NCBI GenBank assembly: GCA_949373155.1
Contig: CASICK010000001.1
Span: 62,001 to 126,000, forward strand
Source: an uncultured Synechococcus sp.
Lineage (GTDB): Bacteria > Cyanobacteriota > Cyanobacteriia > PCC-6307 > Cyanobiaceae
Length of the DNA: 64,000 nt
Reading direction: 5' to 3'
The notes beneath the pieces are model-generated. The model did no database searches and had not been told where the DNA came from. It was given only the letters and a program-made list of their open reading frames with translations. Both the position numbers and the translations under genes were made by a program. Shown in pieces: positions 46,565-56,500 of the stretch (its first letter is position 1; the number at the start of each line of letters is the position of its first letter).

Positions 46565-47317
46565 TTAGGGAGCAAGCCGGGCTTTATGTAATCTTGTTTT
46601 TTCGTACCAATTGGCAAATTCTGGAGTCCAAGCTTTGAGATGGGGCCACATCAAATCGCAGAGCTCGCGTATTTCTTGCTGGGCATCGAGTTTGGCGCGT
46701 AAATCCATGAAATGCAGAAAGGCCCTGAGCGTGAAGCTCACCACGAAATGTTGCCTGTAATCGAAGGGGAGGATGCCGCGGGCATGTTCTTCCGCAAAGC
46801 CGGCCTGAAGCAATTCCTGATACCGATCGGCGCTGATTTTGCAGTGGCTTAAATCTTTTTGGCGTTCCGCTTCGCTGTAGAGGTATTTCTTGCCCTTGCG
46901 GTCGCTGTACTCACCGACGGGGCGCAGATAAAACACCTCTTCGAGATCGAGTTCCCCCAGTGCAGCCCTACAGATGCGATCGCCTGTGTAGCGCATGGAT
47001 TGAACATCAAAACTGACGCCCACCCGGTGCGTCCTTGCCTGTTGCATCACGGAATGAGGGAACCAGCCCACGTTCAGCACAATCTGGGCATGCTCCATGG
47101 GCCCGTAATGACCCCGTTCTCCCGCTAGCAGGCGTTTGACGCAGATCTCGCCTGCTTTGGTCTCATCCGGCCATTGCTCGCGATCGGCTGCGACGAAGCC
47201 CTCGCTGTAGTCCTGGTGCATTCCCACATACACGCACTGTTGCGGATTCGGGGTTGCGGCGATCAGGTCAACTCGAAAACGAGAGTCCATGGATGTCGTC
47301 TGCGATGAACTGTTCAT
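46565..47317 (-). CDS. thyX: Flavin-dependent thymidylate synthase
   Basis: Makes dTMP from dUMP and methylene-THF using FAD and NADPH. The 250-residue protein contains the ThyX signature as RTHRVGVSFDVQSMRYTG (R-H-R-x-x-S-x-x-x-x-S-x-R-Y), FEEHAR-like EEHARGILPFDYRQ and DLRAKLDAQQEIRELC. No ThyA is seen in the window. It is convergent with dcd and upstream of txlA with a 7-nt gap, so thyX and txlA (opposite order in transcription: txlA follows) are adjacent on the minus strand. Confidence 0.95.
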   Translation of the reverse strand: MNSSSQTTSMDSRFRVDLIAATPNPQQCVYVGMHQDYSEGFVAADREQWPDETKAGEICVKRLLAGERGHYGPMEHAQIVLNVGWFPHSVMQQARTHRVGVSFDVQSMRYTGDRICRAALGELDLEEVFYLRPVGEYSDRKGKKYLYSEAERQKDLSHCKISADRYQELLQAGFAEEHARGILPFDYRQHFVVSFTLRAFLHFMDLRAKLDAQQEIRELCDLMWPHLKAWTPEFANWYEKTRLHKARLAP

Positions 47318-47324
47318 GCTTTGT

Positions 47325-47870
47325 CTAGCTGTGGCTTCGGGGACCTGGGCTTGAAACCGTCTCTGCAGGGGTCACGCTGCTGGTGGAACCGACTCCTGCA
47401 AGCTGAGGTAGCGGCTCATTGTTAATCAATGCAACCGCCAATGATTCCAACTGGTCAGCTGTTCTCGCTCCAAGGGAACGGCCGCGCATCACGCCTTCGT
47501 CTGAAAATAAATTGAGTTGTGGAATTCCAGTGACGTCATACCTGTCGGTTAAATCCAGCCAGCGCGGGTTGTCGATATTCACCAGAACAACATCTAATTG
47601 ATCGGCGTGCTTCTGTTCCATTTGAAGCATCGCGGGTGCCATGGCTTGACAGGCCTCGCACCAATCGGCGTAAAACTCAAGCACGGTGGGCCTGGAGTTG
47701 TTGAGGGCGACCTCAGGATCTAGCGATTGCCTGGCCAGCTGGTCGAGAGGCGCTTCCTGGTTAAGACCATTGCGCAGCAAAAATAATCCAGCAGCGAGGA
47801 CCAGTGCCGTCATCAGCAGCAATCCTTTTTGCAAGGGGGTCAGGGTGGCGGGGGCGGAACTGCCGGTCAT
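47325..47870 (-). CDS. txlA: TxlA/HCF164-type membrane thioredoxin
   Basis: A 181-residue thioredoxin-like protein anchored by one N-terminal helix (GLLLMTALVLAAGLFLL). The redox motif FYADWCEACQAMAP (W-C-x-x-C) lies near residue 70, and YDVTGIPQLNLFSDEG carries the cis-proline. Cyanobacterial TxlA and plastid HCF164 carry electrons across the thylakoid membrane for cytochrome b6f and c biogenesis; that role is inferred from the domain layout. A Ser/Pro-rich tail follows. It ends 7 bp before thyX's start. Confidence 0.9.
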   Translation of the reverse strand: MTGSSAPATLTPLQKGLLLMTALVLAAGLFLLRNGLNQEAPLDQLARQSLDPEVALNNSRPTVLEFYADWCEACQAMAPAMLQMEQKHADQLDVVLVNIDNPRWLDLTDRYDVTGIPQLNLFSDEGVMRGRSLGARTADQLESLAVALINNEPLPQLAGVGSTSSVTPAETVSSPGPRSHS

Positions 47871-48000
47871 GCCGGGAAGACTTGAATGAATTCACTTTGG
47901 CAGGCTGATGGGTGTGTTGTTGCTAGCGTCTAGAAGCCAATTCCGTTGTTGTGATCTGCTTTTTCGCTGATTTCATCAGTCGACCGTTGGCTGCTTGCTG

Positions 48001-48498
48001 ATGTCTCTTCTTCGTTTCCTCGTCCTGCCGCTGCGGGCGCCCTTGCTGCTTGTGCTGTTTGGCGTTGCAGTTTTTCTTGGCCATCACTGGTCGATCGAGA
48101 GCGAGCATTTGATTGCTCTGCAGAATGTGTCGCCCACCCTGTTCTGGACGGTGGAGGTGTTGCAATCGCTCGTGATTGTGCTCTTCTGCACGATGCCTGA
48201 TCTTCTCCTTCGCCAGTTGTCGTTATTGATGGCCTCTAGCCGGGTGCTCAGCCTGATCACCACCCTTCTGCTTGTGATCATGGTGGGCCTCTATCTGCTC
48301 AGTTTGAGCTTGCTTTCCGATGTGTTGATCTTGGCCTCTGCCACCTTGCTGGCCCGCCTGGACCTCACCCGGATCAAAGTGGTGCCTCCGCCTCAGGTCA
48401 TGGCCTTTTGGTTGGCGGCGTTGGTGCTTGTGGGCATCTGGTTGGGTCAGGATCTGCCGAACCCCATTGCTTCAGCTATCGCAACGGTCGTGTCCTGA
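48001..48498 (+). CDS. Conserved multi-pass membrane protein
   Basis: A 165-residue hydrophobic protein with about four membrane segments (residues 10-30, 45-65, 75-112, 130-150) and few polar residues; RLDLTRIKVVPPPQV forms the only sizeable cytosolic-looking loop. I do not recognise the family beyond 'picocyanobacterial membrane protein of unknown function'. ATG 48001 is preferred to an ATG two codons upstream. Its last 27 nt overlap the convergent slt gene. Confidence 0.6.
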   Translation: MSLLRFLVLPLRAPLLLVLFGVAVFLGHHWSIESEHLIALQNVSPTLFWTVEVLQSLVIVLFCTMPDLLLRQLSLLMASSRVLSLITTLLLVIMVGLYLLSLSLLSDVLILASATLLARLDLTRIKVVPPPQVMAFWLAALVLVGIWLGQDLPNPIASAIATVVS

Positions 48499-50547
48499 AC
48501 CGAGATAGGCCCAGAGATTTCCAAGTACTTTTTTTGTGTAGAGGCGAGTTTCTGGGTAGGGGATTCGCTCCACCCACAACTCCGGATCCTTTTCTAGAGC
48601 GGGTGTGACCCATTGGCTAGCGGCTCCGGGCCCGGCGTTGTAGCTCGCAATGGCCAGCACAATGTTTCCTTGCCATTGCTCGAGCAATTGCGCGAGGTAG
48701 CGCGCTCCGAGCCTTGCATTGCGTGTTGGCTCGCGCAGCTCAGCACTTGTCAGGGCACCGCCGGCCAGTTCTTCCGCTGTGGCTGGCATCAGCTGCAGCA
48801 ACCCGATCGCCCCGACTGGCGAGCTAACGCCTGGGGAGAAGCGGGATTCCTGCTTGGCGATGGCCATCAGAAGTTCACTCCGGACCGCCTCCTTTTCGGA
48901 TGCGGTCTCAAACACTTTTGAGAGCAGACGCGGATGCTGGCTGCGGTGGAGGAGCTGTTGCTCTTCGCAGGTTTGATTCACCAGTCGCAAACTGGCGCGC
49001 CAAAGACGACTCAGGCCCGTCCATGCGTCGCCGACGGCAACACGAAGGCGACCTTCTACGAGCTTTTGCCCTGGATTGGATGGCTGATCGGATGGGGGTT
49101 GTTGGTTCCTCCAGGTTTCCCATGTTTCCTGGGTTTGGCCGAGTCGCCAGAGACGATCCAGGAATGGATCGCCACTTTTTAATGGTTCCCAGTGCGATGG
49201 AAACGAATCACCGAGATCTGCAGAGCGAGAGGCTTTTACTTGATTGAGATCTGGAAGATCTCCCCGTCCCAGTCTCACCTCGGCGCGCCAGGTGTAATAA
49301 CTCCTCGGATGGGTTTTGACCAACTTTTCCCAGATGTTTTGGGCTTGCACTGTTTGGTCTTGCTTCGACAGTGTGAAACCCAGCCAGAATTGCTGCCTTG
49401 CGGCCAAAGGTTCAGGAAGATCTGAGCTAGGAATAGCGTTCAGCAATATTTCTGCCGTTGTCCATTGGTCTTTTAGAAGGGCTTCGCGGGCCAAGTCCCA
49501 CTGCAGTTGCCAGGCGGCTGGGTTGGTAGGCCAGCGCTCTAGAACGGCCATGGCATTCGCCCAGTCACCATTCGCCCAGTCACCGAGGCGCACCCGGGCT
49601 GCTGCGACATCAGCGGAGCGTTGTTGCAACGCTTGCGGCAGTGCATCCAACAGAGTTAGATCAGGTTTTAGCGGTTCGCTTAGTAGCGCTGCCGCCTTGA
49701 GCGCCGCCGGGTCGTCTGGGTTGCTGATGGCGAGATCTAGCAAGTGCTGCTTTCCACGCACTTGCTGTTCAGCGGTACCTCTGAGCAAGACCCGACCAAT
49801 GGCCAAGGCGCTGGCTGGAGTGGTGGGTGTGCCCTGCAGACAGGCTTCCGCTGCACGGCCATCTCCAAGGGCCGCGAGTGCTTGAGCGAGCGTCAGTCGA
49901 TCGTCTTGGTTCAAGCCATCGCCGCTGATCCTGTTGCAGGCTTCCCTGAGCTGCATGGCAGCGCCTGGCCAACGGGCGCCCCAGCGGGCTAGATGCAGAG
50001 CGGCGATGGCTTGCTTGGGAGATTCTGTTTTGGTTTCTGCTGCTGCCGCCAAGGCGGCTGGATGGCCAGGTTGTTGTCGGAGTAGATCGGTGTGGAGCGC
50101 TGGCTTGGTTTGCCCGAGGTAATAACGAGCATCGGCACTTGCTGCACTTTTAGGGAACCGTTGGAGTAAGTCCTGCCAATACTTCTGTCCCTCTAAGGGA
50201 CGCCCGAGTTTTGCTGCATTTAATGCTTGCTGTTTCAGCGTGACGGCAGCCAGTGGATCGTTGCCCCAGCCCTGATTGGCCAGCAACTGCTGGGATCTCC
50301 CTGCTGCATCGGTGCTGCGCGCTGCGAGCAAGAAAGCTGCTTCTCTGCGTTCACTGGGATTGATCGACCAGCGATAACGGGTCCAGAGATCAGTGCTTGA
50401 AAGGGATGGTGTGAGTGGAGTGTGCAGGCGGCGCAGGACCGACTGTCCGCCGAGGACCAGCGCAACGGTGAGGAGTGGAGTTCCAGCCAGAAGCAAAAGG
50501 CCACGAGAGTGTTGAACGGTCAAGCCTCGGCTGGAAACTGATGGCAT
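48472..50547 (-). CDS. slt: Soluble lytic murein transglycosylase (Slt70-like)
   Basis: A 691-residue periplasmic enzyme that cleaves peptidoglycan glycan strands. A signal-anchor (LLLLAGTPLLTVALVLGG) precedes a long alpha-superhelix of TPR-like repeats (about 70-520), and the C-terminal catalytic SLT domain has MAIAKQESRFSPGVSSPVGAIGLLQLMPATAEELA with the catalytic glutamate and NARLGARYLAQLLEQW and IASYNAGPG. ATG 50547 is preferred; a GTG-type extension is possible. It is divergent from a small gene at 50573 and overlaps the membrane gene at its 3' end. Confidence 0.9.
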   Translation of the reverse strand: MPSVSSRGLTVQHSRGLLLLAGTPLLTVALVLGGQSVLRRLHTPLTPSLSSTDLWTRYRWSINPSERREAAFLLAARSTDAAGRSQQLLANQGWGNDPLAAVTLKQQALNAAKLGRPLEGQKYWQDLLQRFPKSAASADARYYLGQTKPALHTDLLRQQPGHPAALAAAAETKTESPKQAIAALHLARWGARWPGAAMQLREACNRISGDGLNQDDRLTLAQALAALGDGRAAEACLQGTPTTPASALAIGRVLLRGTAEQQVRGKQHLLDLAISNPDDPAALKAAALLSEPLKPDLTLLDALPQALQQRSADVAAARVRLGDWANGDWANAMAVLERWPTNPAAWQLQWDLAREALLKDQWTTAEILLNAIPSSDLPEPLAARQQFWLGFTLSKQDQTVQAQNIWEKLVKTHPRSYYTWRAEVRLGRGDLPDLNQVKASRSADLGDSFPSHWEPLKSGDPFLDRLWRLGQTQETWETWRNQQPPSDQPSNPGQKLVEGRLRVAVGDAWTGLSRLWRASLRLVNQTCEEQQLLHRSQHPRLLSKVFETASEKEAVRSELLMAIAKQESRFSPGVSSPVGAIGLLQLMPATAEELAGGALTSAELREPTRNARLGARYLAQLLEQWQGNIVLAIASYNAGPGAASQWVTPALEKDPELWVERIPYPETRLYTKKVLGNLWAYLGSGHDRCDS

Positions 50548-50572
50548 TCTGTTCCGAGCGCATGGCATTGGG

Positions 50573-50776
50573 ATGGCAAAGGGGCAAGGGCCGTGGCGCC
50601 CAGGGATCGAGCAACGCCGTCGCTGTGCGATTGCCGCTGGCCTGGCTTTGTTGGTTTGGGGATTGCGTTGGCTGTGGCCCCTCCAGTTCGTGCCTGGCTG
50701 GCTGGTTGCTGGGTTGTTGGCTTGGGCGTTGCTGGAAGTAGCAGCGCTGTTGCTGGTCCCGCGTCGTTGGCTTTAG
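50573..50776 (+). CDS. Small membrane protein upstream of glmM
   Basis: A 67-residue frame with a basic N-terminus (GIEQRRRC) and two hydrophobic spans, AIAAGLALLVWGLRWLW and FVPGWLVAGLLAWALLEVAALLLVP. There is a purine-rich stretch before the ATG. It lies between slt (divergent) and glmM (44 bp downstream) in the direction of glmM. It has the look of a real membrane protein but no recognised family. Confidence 0.5.
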   Translation: MAKGQGPWRPGIEQRRRCAIAAGLALLVWGLRWLWPLQFVPGWLVAGLLAWALLEVAALLLVPRRWL

Positions 50777-50819
50777 AACCAGCAGCCCGTTTTAAGATTG
50801 AGTTCAGAATTGGGTTTCC

Positions 50820-52211
50820 ATGGCTGAAGCTGCCATCCATCCATTGGGGCATCTCCCGAAGCCATCGCAGATCAGCTTTGGAACGGACGGCTTGCGTGGT
50901 CGGGTGGACACCATGCTCACACCGGCTTTGGCCCTTCAGGTGGGCTACTGGTGTGGACGCGTGCTGCAGGCCGATGGACCTGTGCTGATTGGCATGGATT
51001 CGCGCAGCAGCGGCAGCATGTTGGTTGCGGCACTCACCGCTGGACTCACGGCGTCTGGCCGCGAGGTGTGGACTTTGGGACTCTGTCCCACTCCTGCCGT
51101 GCCCGGTTTGATTCGCCGCTATTCAGCCGCCGGTGGCTTGATGGTCTCGGCAAGCCACAACCCTCCGGAAGACAACGGAATCAAGGTGTTTGGCGCCACT
51201 GGCAGCAAGCTGTCCCCTGAACGTCAGCAGGCGATTGAAGCCGGCCTTTGTGGTGGAGACGGTTCTGGAATGGTGTTGGCGGCATCTGGAGTGGCACGCC
51301 ATCGCCCTGAACTTCTTGATGACTACCGCGCGAGCTTGTTGTCCAGCGTTGGGCAGCACCGACTCGATGGTGTGCCCATCGTTTTGGATCTCTGCTGGGG
51401 GTCGGCAACAGCCTGCGGCGCAGAGGTTTTTGCTGCTCTTGGCGCCGATCTCACGGTGTTGCACGGTGATCCCGATGGAACCAGGATCAATGTGAATTGC
51501 GGATCCACCCACCTTGAGCCGTTGCGCCGAGCGGTGATCGAGAACGGCGCCGCCATGGGCTTTGGCTTTGATGGGGATGCGGATCGCATGTTGGCGGTTG
51601 ATGGCCAAGGACGTGTGGTGGATGGCGACCATGTCCTTTTTCTCTGGGGGTCGGTCTTGCAGGAGCAGGGACGGCTGCCGGATCAGCGCTTGGTGGCCAC
51701 GGTGATGTCGAATTTGGGTTTTGAGCGGGCTTGGCAGGCGCGAGGTGGTCTCTTGGGCCGCACACCGGTGGGAGACCAGCATGTGTATGCCGAGATGGTT
51801 CGCACGGGGGCAGCCCTTGGCGGCGAGCAATCGGGTCACATCCTGTCGTCCTCCCATGGTTTGGCCGGTGATGGTGTCTTAACCGCTCTTCAGCTCGCAA
51901 GCCTCTGCCATGCCCAGCAGCTCTCCTTGGCCGAGTGGGTGGATCAGAGCTTTCAGGCCTATCCCCAAAAACTGGTGAATGTGCGCGTCGAGAATCGCGA
52001 GCGCAGAAAGGGTTGGGCGGATTGTGCTCCTCTGTATTCCTTGGTGCAAAAGGCGGAGGCTTCGATGGCTGAAGACGGTCGTGTGCTGGTGCGGGCGAGT
52101 GGGACCGAACCACTGCTACGAGTGATGGTTGAAGCTGCCGATCAAGCGGTGGTCGATCACTGGACCTCCCGCTTGGCCGCAGCAGCAGATCAGCATCTCA
52201 ACGCGTCTTGA
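50820..52211 (+). CDS. glmM: Phosphoglucosamine mutase
   Basis: Converts glucosamine 6-phosphate to glucosamine 1-phosphate for UDP-GlcNAc synthesis. The 463-residue protein has ISFGTDGLRGRVD near residue 18, the phosphoserine loop MVSASHNPPEDNGIKVFG (Ser112), the metal loop GFGFDGDADRMLAVD (about 245) and the substrate motif GGEQSGHI (about 335), which together distinguish GlmM from the hexose mutase at 2101. RASGTEPLLRVM closes the protein. A 14-bp tandem repeat begins just before its stop codon. Confidence 0.95.
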   Translation: MAEAAIHPLGHLPKPSQISFGTDGLRGRVDTMLTPALALQVGYWCGRVLQADGPVLIGMDSRSSGSMLVAALTAGLTASGREVWTLGLCPTPAVPGLIRRYSAAGGLMVSASHNPPEDNGIKVFGATGSKLSPERQQAIEAGLCGGDGSGMVLAASGVARHRPELLDDYRASLLSSVGQHRLDGVPIVLDLCWGSATACGAEVFAALGADLTVLHGDPDGTRINVNCGSTHLEPLRRAVIENGAAMGFGFDGDADRMLAVDGQGRVVDGDHVLFLWGSVLQEQGRLPDQRLVATVMSNLGFERAWQARGGLLGRTPVGDQHVYAEMVRTGAALGGEQSGHILSSSHGLAGDGVLTALQLASLCHAQQLSLAEWVDQSFQAYPQKLVNVRVENRERRKGWADCAPLYSLVQKAEASMAEDGRVLVRASGTEPLLRVMVEAADQAVVDHWTSRLAAAADQHLNAS

Positions 52212-52225
52212 TCAGCGCCTCTTGA

Positions 52226-53158
52226 TCAGCAGCTTTCGAGAGCAAGCGTGAGCGCTCCATCGCAGGCGTCACCATTCCGATCGTCCCAGCGCGCATCGAC
52301 CTGGCGACGGAGTAGGGAAGCGTCTACGGACTGTTGAAGGGGCGCGAGATGCAGGAGTGCCCCACCTCTGGCGCAGAGCACGGGGTGGGTGAGCCCCAGG
52401 GATGACGCCACGGCTTGAACGGCCTCTGCAAGGGCATTGCCGGAGCGGTCGAGAATGGCCGCGGCTTCAATATTGCCTGCCTCAGCGGCGGCGGACACGA
52501 GGGGTGCCAATTGGGCTAGCTGGGCTGGTTGGAAATCGGGCTGGACAACGAAGGCCTTGATCTCTACGGCTGTGCGGCAACCAAGGACTTGCCATAACTG
52601 GTTGCGTAGTGGTCCATCTGGGAGTCGGCCATCGGCCATTCGCAGGCTGAGCTGGAGCCCCTGATGGCCGAGATCAAAGGCAGCCCCTGCTCCATCCAGT
52701 TGCCATCCCCATCCGCCACAACGTTGTTCAAGCCCGCTGTCGTTGCGTCCAACCACGATCATCCCGGTGCCACTGATCAGCACAATTCCGGCATCGTTGG
52801 GGAACGCTCCGCGCAGGGCTGTGCGCTCATCTCCAGTGGCGATGCAGTGCGCTTTTGGCAGCTCGAGACTGGCAGCTAACAGATCTGCGGCGCGGTTCTG
52901 GAGCGCGGTGCCCTGCTCTACTCCGCTGGCCCCAACGGCGGCAGCGCTGATCTCCAGCCCGCTGGGATTGGCGGCCTGCAGGCTGCTGCGAATGGCCTCC
53001 ATGAATCGTGTTTCGCCCCCGGCGGCTTGGAGGTGGCTGACGCCACTGCCTTGGCCCTCGCCTAGCGATTGCCAGGTCCCGTTGTGCCAACGGCTCAGCT
53101 TGCAGCGGCAATGGGTTTGGCCAGCATCGAAACCAGCCAAAATCAGTGCATCACTCAT
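52226..53158 (-). CDS. BadF/BadG/BcrA/BcrD-type kinase (N-acetylglucosamine kinase-like)
   Basis: A 310-residue ASKHA ATPase-fold protein. LAGFDAGQTHCRCKLSR holds the phosphate-1 motif, AIATGDERTALRGAF and IVLISGTGMIVVGR form the phosphate-2/connect region, and CGGWGWQLDGAGAAFDLGHQGLQ is typical of the N-acetylglucosamine kinase group in this family. Hence a kinase of an amino sugar, perhaps from cell-wall recycling, is the best guess. It is convergent with glmM (15-bp gap) and overlaps the ictB-like gene by 4 nt upstream. Confidence 0.82.
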   Translation of the reverse strand: MSDALILAGFDAGQTHCRCKLSRWHNGTWQSLGEGQGSGVSHLQAAGGETRFMEAIRSSLQAANPSGLEISAAAVGASGVEQGTALQNRAADLLAASLELPKAHCIATGDERTALRGAFPNDAGIVLISGTGMIVVGRNDSGLEQRCGGWGWQLDGAGAAFDLGHQGLQLSLRMADGRLPDGPLRNQLWQVLGCRTAVEIKAFVVQPDFQPAQLAQLAPLVSAAAEAGNIEAAAILDRSGNALAEAVQAVASSLGLTHPVLCARGGALLHLAPLQQSVDASLLRRQVDARWDDRNGDACDGALTLALESC

Positions 53159-54465
53159 GGGTCGGATTGGGAGGTCTGCTGGGCCTGACTCAGCGTTGCC
53201 AGGCAAAACCAACCGATGATTTGCACTTCTGGTCGGAAGAAAATGGTGTCCGTGGCTCCTTGGATGAGCAGCCCGGCGATGGCGGCCAGGCACCCCAGCC
53301 AGGGCAATGCAAGAGCAGCCGATGATCGCAGAGCTCTAAGGCCATTGCGAAGACTGGCTCCAGCCAAACCGAGCGCGGCGATCAGGCCTGGAATGCCCGT
53401 TTCTACAAGCAGCTCCAGAGGAACGGAATAGGCGCTAAGGGCATTGAACTTGGGCTGTTGATACAGGGGATAAATCGCATTAAATGCAGCGTTGCCTGGC
53501 CCGATGCCCAGCCAGGGGCGGTCTTGGATCATCTCGACTGCGGCCAACCAGACGTTGATGCGGAAGTTGTTGGAGCTATCACCTCGTCCAGCTAGAAGGC
53601 TGGCGACCCGCGTGCGGATGGGATCCACCTGGGTGACTGCGATCGCCAGGGCCACACCAGCCACCACCAGCAGGGCGATCGGGACGAGACGTCGCCACAG
53701 TTTTGGCCAGCTGCGGATGGCACGCAGCACGAGCAGCAGGACCAACACCCCAAGGGCCGCGAGCATGCCCAGCCAGCCCCCGCGGCTGTAGCTGAACAGG
53801 GTGGCTGTGGCTCCCAAGCCCAGTGCAACAGCTGCATAGCAGCGTGCCCCCCAGCCCTGCCAGCGGATCAAGGCAACGAGTGCCAACGGCAGGATCGGTA
53901 CCAGATATCCCGCCAGCAGATTGGGGTTGCCAAGGGGGCCGTAGATCCTGATCGTGCCTGCCGTGATGGAGTTGGGATCGGCCCAGCGCGCCAGCTCCTC
54001 GGTGGGTCCGTAAAGCTGGCGCAAGGCCATCACACTGGTGAGGACTTCGCCGGCCAGTAGCGCGGCCACAAGGCGGTCCCACCACTCGGGGCGCTCGGCC
54101 AGCAGCTGTCGCATCAGGGCATAGACGCCGAGGTAGCTGAGCAGCTTGATCAGGCCTTTCGCTGCTGCGGCTGGAACGGGGGAGAACCCCGTGGCCAGCA
54201 CGGCGATGCCAAGAAACACGAGCACCCAAGCGCTGATGGCACCGATGCGTTGCGGCTGGCTCACGCTGGACCAGAGGATCCACAGCGCTCCGCAGGCCAG
54301 AACCACAATCCCGAGCCCTGTTCGGGTGAGGAAGGGAAGTCCTGCGAGGAGAACCATGAGCAGGATGCTTGCCCACCAGCTCAGGCGCCTGCGCTGCTGA
54401 TCAGTCGCGGGAAGCAAGCCTTGCCAGCGCAGCAACAGGGGTGGTGGGGCCGGAGCCTCAGCCAT
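53155..54465 (-). CDS. IctB-like / O-antigen ligase family membrane protein
   Basis: A 436-residue protein with about ten membrane helices and the Wzy_C/O-antigen-ligase type motif [17 protein letters not shown], with [16 protein letters not shown] and [21 protein letters not shown]. The gene name ictB was given in Synechococcus PCC 7942 for a suspected bicarbonate-accumulation factor, but the family is that of O-antigen ligases and polymerases, so a glycan-linked function is at least as likely. ATG 54465 overlaps trmB by 8 nt; the downstream kinase overlaps by 4 nt. Confidence 0.85.
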   Translation of the reverse strand: MAEAPAPPPLLLRWQGLLPATDQQRRRLSWWASILLMVLLAGLPFLTRTGLGIVVLACGALWILWSSVSQPQRIGAISAWVLVFLGIAVLATGFSPVPAAAAKGLIKLLSYLGVYALMRQLLAERPEWWDRLVAALLAGEVLTSVMALRQLYGPTEELARWADPNSITAGTIRIYGPLGNPNLLAGYLVPILPLALVALIRWQGWGARCYAAVALGLGATATLFSYSRGGWLGMLAALGVLVLLLVLRAIRSWPKLWRRLVPIALLVVAGVALAIAVTQVDPIRTRVASLLAGRGDSSNNFRINVWLAAVEMIQDRPWLGIGPGNAAFNAIYPLYQQPKFNALSAYSVPLELLVETGIPGLIAALGLAGASLRNGLRALRSSAALALPWLGCLAAIAGLLIQGATDTIFFRPEVQIIGWFCLATLSQAQQTSQSDP

Positions 54466-55171
54466 GGGGAGTGGGTGCGGTGTCTTTGGAATTATCAACC
54501 TGTTGCCAAGCCAGCTCCAGATCCCTTAATGCTGGAAGCGCGGCATCCGTGCGCTCAAACAGCACGCGATAGCTGGGCAGTCCTTGTTCCTGGACGTAGC
54601 GCTCCCGTTCCGTCGCCACGGGCAATGGGTTGCTGGTTCGCCATGGCCGTTGATCGTCTTTCGGGCGTTCAAAGCAGTTTGAGAGCTCCACCAGGCTCAC
54701 CATCGGTTCGATGACGGCCAACACATCACTTTGCAAAAAAAGCTGTCGGCCGGGATGGAGGGCTGAGGCGATGGCGAGCAACAGGGCAGGTTGCAGCACG
54801 CGGCGCTTGCGATGGCGTTGTTTGAACCAGGGATCGGGAAACTGAATGCTGACCAGATGTAACTGGTCTGGTGGCAACGCTGCCATCCAAGCCTCGAGGC
54901 TGATATTGGCATTGCAAAATAAAAAATGAAGGTTGTGCTGCTGCTGCCGGTCGCGATCGCGTTGGGCGGCTTGCGCCAGGGGCCGGCGGATCTCAACGCC
55001 GAGATGGTTGCGCTCGGGTTGCAACGCCGCCAGCTCCAACAGAAAAAAGCCTCGAGCGCAACCAATATCGAGATGGATGGGCAGGTTGGGATGCTCGAAC
55101 AGTTCCTGCGGCGCCGGGAGTTCCAGCGGCAACTGAAAAAAGCGGCTGAGGGGATTGACGTGCTGGCGCAT
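54458..55171 (-). CDS. trmB: tRNA (guanine-N7)-methyltransferase
   Basis: Methylates G46 of tRNA with SAM. The 237-residue protein contains the motif [15 protein letters not shown] near residue 35, [21 protein letters not shown] and the signature [19 protein letters not shown] (D-P-W-x-K-x-x-H-x-K-R-R) near residue 115. Its start overlaps the stop of the FIST protein gene (TGATG), making a minus-strand run FIST-trmB-ictB-like-kinase. Complete. Confidence 0.95.
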   Translation of the reverse strand: MRQHVNPLSRFFQLPLELPAPQELFEHPNLPIHLDIGCARGFFLLELAALQPERNHLGVEIRRPLAQAAQRDRDRQQQHNLHFLFCNANISLEAWMAALPPDQLHLVSIQFPDPWFKQRHRKRRVLQPALLLAIASALHPGRQLFLQSDVLAVIEPMVSLVELSNCFERPKDDQRPWRTSNPLPVATERERYVQEQGLPSYRVLFERTDAALPALRDLELAWQQVDNSKDTAPTPHG

Positions 55172-56430
55172 CAGTCCTCAGCTGACGCCACAAGAGGTGC
55201 GTGGCGGAGCAAGCCCCAGCAAGCGGTGTAGCCATGCAGGTAGGTGGTGTTGCTTAAGGGGCCGATTTCGCCATTGCAGAACGCGCCGGCGATTGGCAGA
55301 TCGGGCAGAACGTCGCGAGCGATGGAGACATCACCGTTGGCTTCTCCGAATAGCCCACTGCCTCGGCCGAGGCAGGCAAACAGCAGGCCACAGAGTGGCG
55401 GCGGCGAGGGGCAGCGTTCTTGGCTGGCCTCTAGTAGCTGGCGTGCCTCCAGCCTTGATGACTGGGCTTCTCTGAGCTGAAACTGCACGTGTTGGCCTGG
55501 ACGGACCCGCTCAGCCACGGCGACGGCGCCATTGCGTGGGTCGACGCCAATGAGATTGCGAACCAAGAAATCGCTGGGGCACTCCTGCATCAAATTGCGA
55601 CGTTCCACACCAAGGAAAAGGGAGTGCTGCACCAGCTCTCTGTCTTCCGCATTGAGATCGGCCAGGACCCGTTGCAAGCAGGCCACTGGCGTGTCGCGAC
55701 GATCGCCATCGCTGAGTTCGAGCAGAACGTTGCGTTGGGCTTGCTCAATCGCAAACACGGGACCAATTGGCCGGCAGCCCTGGGCAACGACCGGATCGAG
55801 AACCCAGTCGCCGCCGATGCTCACTCCAGCGGCACCATTGATGATCTGACCATCGAAGAGCAGGGATCCATGACTGGCGTTGTGGGGGGCGGCAATCCCC
55901 CCGATGATTGCTGCGTTGGGATAGGCGTAATCCAGGCCACTGATCAGGTCATTGATCGCTCCACAGCTGGGATCGATGAACAGCAGCAGAGATCGGCTGT
56001 CTGCCGGGTCAACGCTGACCCAGTCCTGCCAGTTTTGAACCGGCCCATCAAGATCTGGGAGAGAGCCGGTGTCGAGTTGAAACGGCTTCAGCTGAGCTCC
56101 GGGGAGATTTAAGAGGGTGATGCTGAGGGCCGTTGTCTGCTCCAGCTCTTGGGAGCGCCCGGCACTATCCGTTCCAACAACGCCACCTCCAACGAAGCCA
56201 ATCCAGTGTTCTGCCTGCAGTCGCTGGCTGAGCAGCGGAAGCAACCGTGGCAGATCGCTAGCGAATTGGCTGGACACAAACACCAGGGCTAAATCGCCTT
56301 TCTCCGAGCCGAGTTGATTGGTGACATCTTTCGTTGCCTCTTCCAATGAGGCACAGCCACTGAGTGCCGTGCGGCACTTGGCCTGGGCTCCAGAGCCTCG
56401 GAACCAATCGAGGGGGTTGAACGGAACCAT
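55171..56430 (-). CDS. FIST N/C domain-containing protein
   Basis: A 419-residue protein with a FIST_N-type sensory region ([46 protein letters not shown]) and a FIST_C domain ([45 protein letters not shown] near the end). FIST domains are suspected ligand sensors, often of amino acids, in bacterial signal transduction; no signalling output domain is fused here. It is the first gene of the minus-strand run to trmB. Confidence 0.85.
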   Translation of the reverse strand: MVPFNPLDWFRGSGAQAKCRTALSGCASLEEATKDVTNQLGSEKGDLALVFVSSQFASDLPRLLPLLSQRLQAEHWIGFVGGGVVGTDSAGRSQELEQTTALSITLLNLPGAQLKPFQLDTGSLPDLDGPVQNWQDWVSVDPADSRSLLLFIDPSCGAINDLISGLDYAYPNAAIIGGIAAPHNASHGSLLFDGQIINGAAGVSIGGDWVLDPVVAQGCRPIGPVFAIEQAQRNVLLELSDGDRRDTPVACLQRVLADLNAEDRELVQHSLFLGVERRNLMQECPSDFLVRNLIGVDPRNGAVAVAERVRPGQHVQFQLREAQSSRLEARQLLEASQERCPSPPPLCGLLFACLGRGSGLFGEANGDVSIARDVLPDLPIAGAFCNGEIGPLSNTTYLHGYTACWGLLRHAPLVASAED

Positions 56431-56500
56431 GTGTTGGACCCTACCAATCTTGAGGGCTAGGTCGATGGCGTCGATAATGGCTCCAACTTGAACCTGCCTG

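Noticed and set aside
51123..51857. 244-codon antisense frame within glmM
   Set aside because: Mirror of a well-supported gene with strong codon bias; no family similarity.
53579..54376. 265-codon minus-strand frame within the ictB-like gene in another frame
   Set aside because: Arg/Pro/Gly-rich shadow typical of high-GC genes; the ictB-like frame has clear membrane motifs.
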